This document shows positions 59,451 to 64,000 of a stretch of 64,000 nucleotides of DNA, in pieces. Source of the DNA: Phycisphaeraceae bacterium (GTDB taxonomy: Bacteria; Planctomycetota; Phycisphaerae; Phycisphaerales; Phycisphaeraceae); assembly GCA_028277745.1 (NCBI GenBank), contig JANQFR010000096.1:42152-106151 (forward strand), written 5' to 3'. Position 1 is the first letter of the stretch. Every line of letters starts with the position of its first letter. The notes below the pieces were generated by a model. The model saw nothing but the letters and a program-made list of their open reading frames with translations, did not search any database and was not told the DNA's origin. The translations under genes were made by a program, and so were the position numbers.

Positions 59451-60568
59451 TTCAGCCTCGACAACGACTTACGACGATCGGCATTTCGTCTTGCATCACT
59501 TTGGGGACGATTTTGGGGACGCTCGGGTCGCGTCACCCGTTCGATCGTCTCCAGCGGGACCTGCAGATAATACGGCTGCATCACCGCGATTGAGTGTCCC
59601 ATCCACTTTGCTGCCGAGTGGATGTCGATGCCCTCAGTCGCCCAGTCGGTCGCCCGGCTCCGCCGCATGACCTGACACCACTCGGGCCATGGGGTCGCGC
59701 CCACCCGTTCACACAGCCCATCGAACCAGCGGCGTAGGTTTTTGGCGTTGCTGCTGATCCCCGTCAAGACAATGTCTCCCCCCAGTTGCGCTTCGCTGTA
59801 CACGCCTGTTAAGATTTTTTCAGCCAAGCGAGGTGTTAGAGGGATCTGTCGTCGTCTGCCGGTCTTCTTGGCGTAAATCGTCAAGAGCGATGCTTCCCAG
59901 TCGATGTGACTCCAGTTCACCTGAAACGCCTCGCCTTGTCGTAGTCCCGCGTATCGCCACAGAGCTAACATCGCTCGACGCTTCGGGCATTCGCACCCCG
60001 CGATCAGACGTTCGGTCAGATCAACACTGACGTAGAACCATTCCACATCACGGGCCGTAGTCTGACGGCGAGGCAATTTGAATGGATTACTTGAAATGAC
60101 ATCTTCGGCCCTCGCTAATTCAAAAATCGTATGAGCATTGCGGCAGTGTTTTCGAACGGTGTTTTCAGAAATGTTGTCGCGCGGACTGAAGGCCCCAGCC
60201 CCCACTAGAACGCGCCAATCGTTCGCTGCCGTTTTGGTGATGCGATCGATGCCCAGGTCTTTTCCGAAGTGCTGACGAAGCATGTGGGCCGTATGCTCGT
60301 GGAGCTTTCGGGTGGACGCGGCCAAATCGGCCCTCTGAGCAAAGTACCGATCAAGAAATTCTCCCAAGGCCGGGGCGACTTCGCCTCGCGCTTGGCGGCC
60401 GTTGGCGTTGAGTTCGGCTTCTAGCCGCTTGGCCATCACGCGGGCTTGACGCAACGAGAACTTCGCTTTCGCCCCAAGGCTGCGGCGGTGTTTGCAGCCA
60501 AGATCGTCCCGCCACTGGGCCTGCCAGTAACCGCCGTTGCTCTGAACGTTAACGGCCACATGATTCAT
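59390..60568 (-). CDS. Tyrosine recombinase/phage-type integrase
   Basis: A 392-residue tyrosine recombinase. An SAM-like core-binding domain (about 64-160) precedes the catalytic domain. The active-site residues are R210 (AGLRQGE), K234/K235 (IYAKKTG), R302 (VMRRSRATDW), H325 (WMGHS) and Tyr333/334 (QPYYLQ). The gene's last 20 or so codons read antisense through tRNA-Lys(UUU), as expected when an integrase-tRNA junction forms at integration. Its ATG overlaps the end of the frameshifted HTH gene. It probably recombined at the tRNA's 3' part. Confidence 0.9.
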   Translation of the reverse strand: MNHVAVNVQSNGGYWQAQWRDDLGCKHRRSLGAKAKFSLRQARVMAKRLEAELNANGRQARGEVAPALGEFLDRYFAQRADLAASTRKLHEHTAHMLRQHFGKDLGIDRITKTAANDWRVLVGAGAFSPRDNISENTVRKHCRNAHTIFELARAEDVISSNPFKLPRRQTTARDVEWFYVSVDLTERLIAGCECPKRRAMLALWRYAGLRQGEAFQVNWSHIDWEASLLTIYAKKTGRRRQIPLTPRLAEKILTGVYSEAQLGGDIVLTGISSNAKNLRRWFDGLCERVGATPWPEWCQVMRRSRATDWATEGIDIHSAAKWMGHSIAVMQPYYLQVPLETIERVTRPERPQNRPQSDARRNADRRKSLSRLNDRGGIRTHNQRLKRPMLCR

Positions 60569-60821
60569 CGCGGGTTCACCTCTCGCTGCCGCTCGATAAA
60601 CGCTAGGACATCAACCAGATACAACATGATGCGCTTGCTGATCTGAATGCCACGCAGCAGCCCCATATCACGATAGCGTTGATGGTCTGGCGTGGGTTTT
60701 TGACGCCCACCTCATTGAGCCACAGGAACCGGATCAGGTCTTCAACGGTGAGGACCGCCGGGACCGGTTGGCCGGTGTCGGGGAAATAACAAACTGGCAT
60801 CCTTGCCGCAGGATCTCTCAC
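60565..60821 (-). pseudogene. Frameshifted excisionase/HTH-like gene
   Basis: From GTG 60821 the frame reads AVLTVEDLIRFLWLNEVGVKNPRQTI, the start of a MerR-like or excisionase-like helix-turn-helix. The rest of the fold (RYRDMGLLRGIQISKRIMLYLVDVL) continues in another frame and ends at 60565, overlapping the integrase ATG by ATGA. One base is missing near 60676-60682. The restored protein would be about 85 residues and would be coupled to the integrase, a normal Xis-Int arrangement. A sequencing error or a programmed shift cannot be excluded. Confidence 0.65.
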
Positions 60822-61081
60822 GCCTTTTCCTCCTTATCCGCCCAAGACTGAACTACGGCAACCACCGGCCTCATTACCCCGGATGTCACCATTTTGATGA
60901 TCCACTCGTTATCTTCGATCCCGGATTCGAGCAGCATAGCCGCCATACGCCCACGGCCGACGTTCATCCGATCCGCTAGTTCATCAATCTTCGCGACCGC
61001 ATCGGGGTGTAAGGGAACTTGCACGCGGATCTCACCCTCTTCCGAGCGGCGGGTTGTTTTTTGGATTTTGTTTTTCGCCAT
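60818..61081 (-). CDS. Ribbon-helix-helix-like regulator
   Basis: An 87-residue protein from ATG 61081 (GGAA about seven bases upstream; a frame from 61099 adds six unlikely codons). Residues 20-65 (IRVQVPLHPDAVAKIDELADRMNVGRGRMAAMLLESGIED) match a CopG/Arc-like ribbon-helix-helix. It overlaps the frameshifted gene's GTG start (GTGA) and thus heads the integrase operon, which it may repress (inference). Confidence 0.7.
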   Translation of the reverse strand: MAKNKIQKTTRRSEEGEIRVQVPLHPDAVAKIDELADRMNVGRGRMAAMLLESGIEDNEWIIKMVTSGVMRPVVAVVQSWADKEEKA

Positions 61082-61241
61082 AGCAAATTCCATACACATA
61101 AATACACAATTCGTGTATCGCTGTCAAGCGTTGAGTCGATAAAAATATGAAAGTGGCGCGTCAGTGCTGTACCAGGCTAGAGCCCCTCGCGCCATCACTT
61201 CCAGTCTCGTATGCTGCGGCTTTCCGGTATGGAGGCTTTCG

Positions 61242-61720
61242 ATGAGCGTGCACGGCATGAGTCTGCGGCGGAAGATCGTCTCGGCGTTGGAACAAGGGGC
61301 GCCCGTTCGCGTCAGTGGCCCGACGCTTCGCGGTCGATGAGAAGACGATCCGGTCCTACCGCCGCCGGGCTGCGGCGGATCGGCTGGCACCCGACCGCTG
61401 CGGGCCCAAGCACCACACCAAACTCACCGACGCCGACCTGTAGACGCTGCGCGACCAGGTGGTGCCCACCACGGCGTCACGCTGCGTGAACTGCAGGCCA
61501 CCCTCAGCGTCCGGGTCGCCGAATCGACCGTGCACCGGACGCTCAAGAAGCTGGGGCTGTCGTTCAAAAAAAGTCGCTGATTGCCGCCGAGCAGAAGCGG
61601 CCTGACGTCGTCGAACGTCGCCGCCACTTCGTGATCGCGCGCCGCCGAGATCGCTTGTATTTCTTGACGAATCGGGCGCCCAGAGCAACATGACGCGGCG
61701 TTTCGGCCACGCTCCGACGG
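61242..61720 (+). pseudogene. IS630-type transposase fragment (frameshifted, truncated)
   Basis: Reading rightward with at least two frame changes: SLRRKIVSALEQGAPV, VDEKTIRSYRRRAAADRLAPD, LRELQATLSVRVAESTVHRTLKKLGL (helix-turn-helix), then YFLDESGAQSNMTRRFGHAP, the start of the IS630 DDE domain. It is cut there by an IS256 fragment. Stop codons inside make it inactive. Confidence 0.7.
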
Positions 61721-61737
61721 CACACGCGGCATCGACG

Positions 61738-62021
61738 CTCAACGGCTTGCTGGAAGCGGATACGAAGGCGTTGTGCGGGACGGGTCGCTACGAGCGGACC
61801 AACGCCCGTCGGGACACGCGGGCCGGTAGTTACGCCCGGAAGTTGCAGACGAAGGCCGGGGAGGTGACGCTGAAGGCGCCGCGGCTGCGGTCGTTGTCGT
61901 TCGAGACGTAGATCATCGAGTGCCACAAGCGTCAGGAGTCGTCGGTGGAGGAAGCGTTGATCGAGATGTACTTGGCGGGGGTGAGTGTGCGTCGGGTGGC
62001 GTCACACGTGGTGGTGTAGCC
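61738..62021 (+). pseudogene. IS256-type (mutator) transposase fragment
   Basis: Reads LCGTGRYERTNARRDTRAGSY, RKLQTKAGEVTLKAPRLRSL, a stop codon at 61909-61911, then ESSVEEALIEMYLAGVSVRRV, all highly conserved in IS256 transposases. It begins and ends abruptly between IS630 and IS110 fragments, so it is a mid-protein piece with no ends. Confidence 0.8.
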
Positions 62022-62049
62022 ACGTGAAGGTTGGCGGCCCCTCTGCTCG

Positions 62050-62125
62050 CTCCGGGCCTGCCATTCGTGTCAAGGATGCAAACGGATGAGGAGCGCTGGT
62101 GAACATCCAAACCGACCGTGAGCAT
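62050..62125 (-). pseudogene. IS110-type transposase N-terminal fragment
   Basis: From ATG 62125 leftward: MLTVGLDVHQRSSSVCILDT, the beginning of the IS110 DEDD transposase domain (the first Asp is in GLDVH). The frame then drifts into unrelated sequence. A short truncated remnant. Confidence 0.65.
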
Positions 62126-62299
62126 GCCGAATCTCTTTGCTTGAGGGATAGGGGGTGACCTATCATCCCGAGGCCATCAAAACTCGTTGCATAGCTTCAG
62201 GGCACAACCATGAAACCTAGAAATTTCTGCTTTTAAATACGCTAACAACAAGGGGGATTATGCCGCAACTTTTCAGTTACAGATACCACATGCTGATGT
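62126..62299. other. Unassigned IS-flanking sequence
   Basis: An AT-rising stretch between the IS110 fragment and the DUF4870-like gene; no gene or repeat was recognised. Confidence 0.35.
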
Positions 62300-62716
62300 T
62301 CAGCCTGTCTTTTTAAACAATTGATCAGTAATTAAGCCAAGTAAACGACAAATCAGGTTTGTGGGAGGAGGGAAAAATGCGCCCTTACATCTATATGCAC
62401 GCCATGCGGCGAATATAGAGAAAACTACGGCTAATACAGCCACAGTGTACTCATAAAAATTCGCAATCAAGGAAACGCGCAACAATGGCCCTTCTGACAT
62501 GAACATGTAATAAATTGAACCTGATATATAAATCAATACTACACCCACAGCCTGAAGGGCTACGCAAACAATAATCCAAGATAACGCTAGCAAGGCATTG
62601 CAACGAACATCATTGATGCCTTTTCGTTGGCTTAGTATGAAAGCCAAGAATGGTACTATACCAAAACTAATAACAGACGTCGCATGCATAAATGAAATCA
62701 CTTTCCTATGTTTCAT
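62300..62716 (-). CDS. DUF4870-like small membrane protein, candidate immunity protein
   Basis: A 138-residue protein with about three membrane helices (11-30, 44-72, 85-108). The pattern MHATSVISFGIVPFLAFILS...VRCNALLALSW resembles DUF4870 proteins. It is AT-rich, unlike the core genes. It lies 14 bases downstream of the RHS gene's tip on the same strand, where the immunity protein of a polymorphic toxin would be. That role is an inference; DUF4870 proteins have no established function. Confidence 0.5.
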   Translation of the reverse strand: MKHRKVISFMHATSVISFGIVPFLAFILSQRKGINDVRCNALLALSWIIVCVALQAVGVVLIYISGSIYYMFMSEGPLLRVSLIANFYEYTVAVLAVVFSIFAAWRAYRCKGAFFPPPTNLICRLLGLITDQLFKKTG

Positions 62717-62730
62717 ATCTATTATTTTTT

Positions 62731-64000
62731 TTATGGGATTGTAAAAGAAAATATTTCAAAACTATCTTTCCCTAACGCGCCCCAAGACCCCCAGACATTT
62801 CCTTCAAATAGAACTTTAGTAAAACTTGTGACTTTGTATGTAGCATCACCAAGAATATAATCGAAAGTCATTTTCCCGCTACCGCTCCACGATCCACCGG
62901 CTCTTTTTGCACAGGCTTGCAAAACAATTTTACCTTCGACTATTGTCCCATTTACCGATGCGTTAAGCACAAATGTTCCTATACTGACTTCGCCGCCAAT
63001 ATCGTAACCCCAAGAAAACTCGATACAATTCTTTTTCTTCCCGTTACATCGATTAGTGAAAAAATTTGCCTCAACTTCATATTCTTGGCGAGGACCTTTT
63101 AAGAAAAATCCAAATTCACCAAATATTGTATTGATATTCCATCCAAAACCTATACCTGCCCAAAGCTGAAGATTGACATCAAAGAATGCAATTCCATCTG
63201 CGTAAGCTATGCCATTGGCAGTAATGCAGCAGAAGCTCCGTTCATCAACCTCATACGACACGCCTCCTGCGGGTCCAAATCCAAAATCTACCCCCCCTAC
63301 GGATTTCAGTCCTGATGGATCAAAACCGTTGGTCGGAGAAGATCTTATATATCGATATAGATTATAGCCATCTATGTATTCCAGCGGGTCGCGTTGCATG
63401 AACCGTCCAAGCCTCGGGTGAAGCTGCCGGGCGCGGTTGTAGATGGAGCCGATGGATTCGTCGTGTATGAGTCCCTGGTGGCCGACGTCGTTAAAGCCGT
63501 AGGGCTGGTCGACCCCGCCGACCTGCCAGCGTTGGGAGATCAGCCGTGGGGCGTAGCAGCCCGGGTCGTTCGCTCCCGCCGAGGTGTAGACCTGTCGCTG
63601 GCCGTAGGGGGTGTACTCGTAGCGTTCGACGAGCACGCCGGACGCGTCGACCACGCCCAGGACGTTGAAGTGGGCGTCCTGCAGGGCGTAGTAGTCCGAC
63701 TCGCAGAGGCTCTGGGTCCCGTCGCCCTCGGTCTGGTCGGTGGGGTCGTCATTGAGCGAGGTCTGGACGAGTTCGTCGATGTAGGTTAGCCCCCAGACGT
63801 GTTGCTTGATCGGCAGGTCGGAGCCGTTGCGGGTCTCGATGAGTTGTTGGCCGTTGTAGTAATAGTGATACGTCGCGTCGAGGTCGCTGCTGTTGGTGAC
63901 CGCCTTGACGATCCGTCGGCCCTGGCCGTCGTATTGCATGGTGCAGACGACGGACCCGTTCTGCAGGGTCCCGGTCCCGGGGGCGGGGTCGCGGTAGGCC
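62731..64000 (-). CDS. RHS repeat-associated core protein with exchanged C-terminal tip (5' end outside window)
   Basis: An open frame from base 64000 to the stop at 62731; upstream codons continue in frame beyond the window, so the start is outside. The visible part has RHS/YD strands (YHYYYNGQQLIETRNGSDLP; DASGVLVERYEYTPYGQRQV) and the RHS-core end motif (LIHDESIGSIYNRARQLHPRLGRFMQRDPLEYIDGYNLYRYIRSSP...GFDPSGL), the usual cleavage site before a variable tip. From about 63370 leftward the DNA turns AT-rich and encodes a glycine/aromatic-rich tip of about 210 residues with four cysteines and no recognised fold. RHS tips are often toxins; this one is unassigned. Confidence 0.8.
   Translation of the reverse strand, partial: AYRDPAPGTGTLQNGSVVCTMQYDGQGRRIVKAVTNSSDLDATYHYYYNGQQLIETRNGSDLPIKQHVWGLTYIDELVQTSLNDDPTDQTEGDGTQSLCESDYYALQDAHFNVLGVVDASGVLVERYEYTPYGQRQVYTSAGANDPGCYAPRLISQRWQVGGVDQPYGFNDVGHQGLIHDESIGSIYNRARQLHPRLGRFMQRDPLEYIDGYNLYRYIRSSPTNGFDPSGLKSVGGVDFGFGPAGGVSYEVDERSFCCITANGIAYADGIAFFDVNLQLWAGIGFGWNINTIFGEFGFFLKGPRQEYEVEANFFTNRCNGKKKNCIEFSWGYDIGGEVSIGTFVLNASVNGTIVEGKIVLQACAKRAGGSWSGSGKMTFDYILGDATYKVTSFTKVLFEGNVWGSWGALGKDSFEIFSFTIP

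Larger units (their letters stand above)
59379..64000. mobile_element. Second island inserted at tRNA-Lys(UUU) (right end outside the window)
   Basis: Starts in the tRNA and runs beyond the window: integrase, a frameshifted HTH gene, an RHH-like gene, three truncated IS families, then an AT-rich DUF4870-like gene and the AT-rich tip of an RHS protein. I found no second copy of the tRNA 3' end in the rest of the window, so either the right attachment site lies beyond base 64000 or the RHS gene is a separate unit. The boundary at the right is unknown. Confidence 0.6.

Noticed and set aside
59302..59451. N-terminal extension of NeuB running through the tRNA
   Set aside because: Its codons are tRNA antisense and promoter DNA; NeuB similarity begins after ATG 59301.
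61130..64000. A second copy of the tRNA-Lys 3' end (attR) within the window
   Set aside because: Looked for the T-arm and acceptor 3' sequence by eye and found none; the right end is left undefined.

Overview
The window looks like a chromosomal segment of a planctomycete, most likely of the Phycisphaerae type. The signs are high GC in the core genes, several secreted proteins with type II-secretion/prepilin N-termini, PEP-CTERM sorted proteins, DUF4838-type secreted glycan proteins, zinc-ribbon membrane proteins and many Gfo/Idh/MocA oxidoreductases. The taxon is an inference from gene content; no rRNA is present.

Layout. 1-3.3 kb: an Rrf2-type Fe-S regulator, an NnrS-like membrane protein and an outer-membrane porin. 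3.4-34 kb: a molybdenum-cofactor gene (moaA) cut in two by a 29.6-kb insertion. The two halves rejoin in frame at a 6-bp direct repeat (3704-3709 and 33281-33286). The insert carries degenerate IS pieces at both ends and a carbohydrate/glycoconjugate catabolic island: LacI- and GntR-type regulators, glycoside hydrolase-like and multi-domain secreted proteins, three Gfo/Idh oxidoreductases, an enolase-superfamily enzyme, peptidase-like and amidase-like enzymes, a solute-binding protein fused to an ABC permease, and a second permease with a very large extracytoplasmic insert. No transporter ATPase is seen.

34-46.5 kb: a hexapeptide acyltransferase, a beta-propeller protein, an alpha/alpha-barrel protein, two divergent DUF4838 secreted proteins, a pseudopilin-like protein, a PEP-CTERM protein and a LacI-type regulator. 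A shared palindrome (TGAANCGNTTCA) in front of four of these genes suggests one LacI regulon. 46.6-48.3 kb: two genes of unknown role.

48.35-51.57 kb: a compact 3.2-kb element bounded by dif-like Xer sites. It encodes an HUH rolling-circle Rep, a sigma-like factor, a small membrane protein, an OB-fold-like protein and a small DNA-binding-like protein, with a non-coding block of stacked hairpins, direct repeats and a DnaA box. I interpret it as a Xer-integrated ssDNA-type plasmid or phage relative. 51.7 kb: tRNA-Lys(CUU).

52-59.3 kb: core genes for envelope and proteostasis: a TPR lipoprotein-like protein, a chimeric mini-lipoprotein made by tandem duplication, LptE, FtsH, an NTF2-like protein, a zinc-ribbon membrane protein and NeuB. 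59.4 kb to the end: an integrase whose 3' end lies in tRNA-Lys(UUU), followed by small regulators, a graveyard of IS630/IS256/IS110 fragments, and an RHS protein with an AT-rich exchanged tip plus a candidate immunity gene. This is a second, incompletely covered island.
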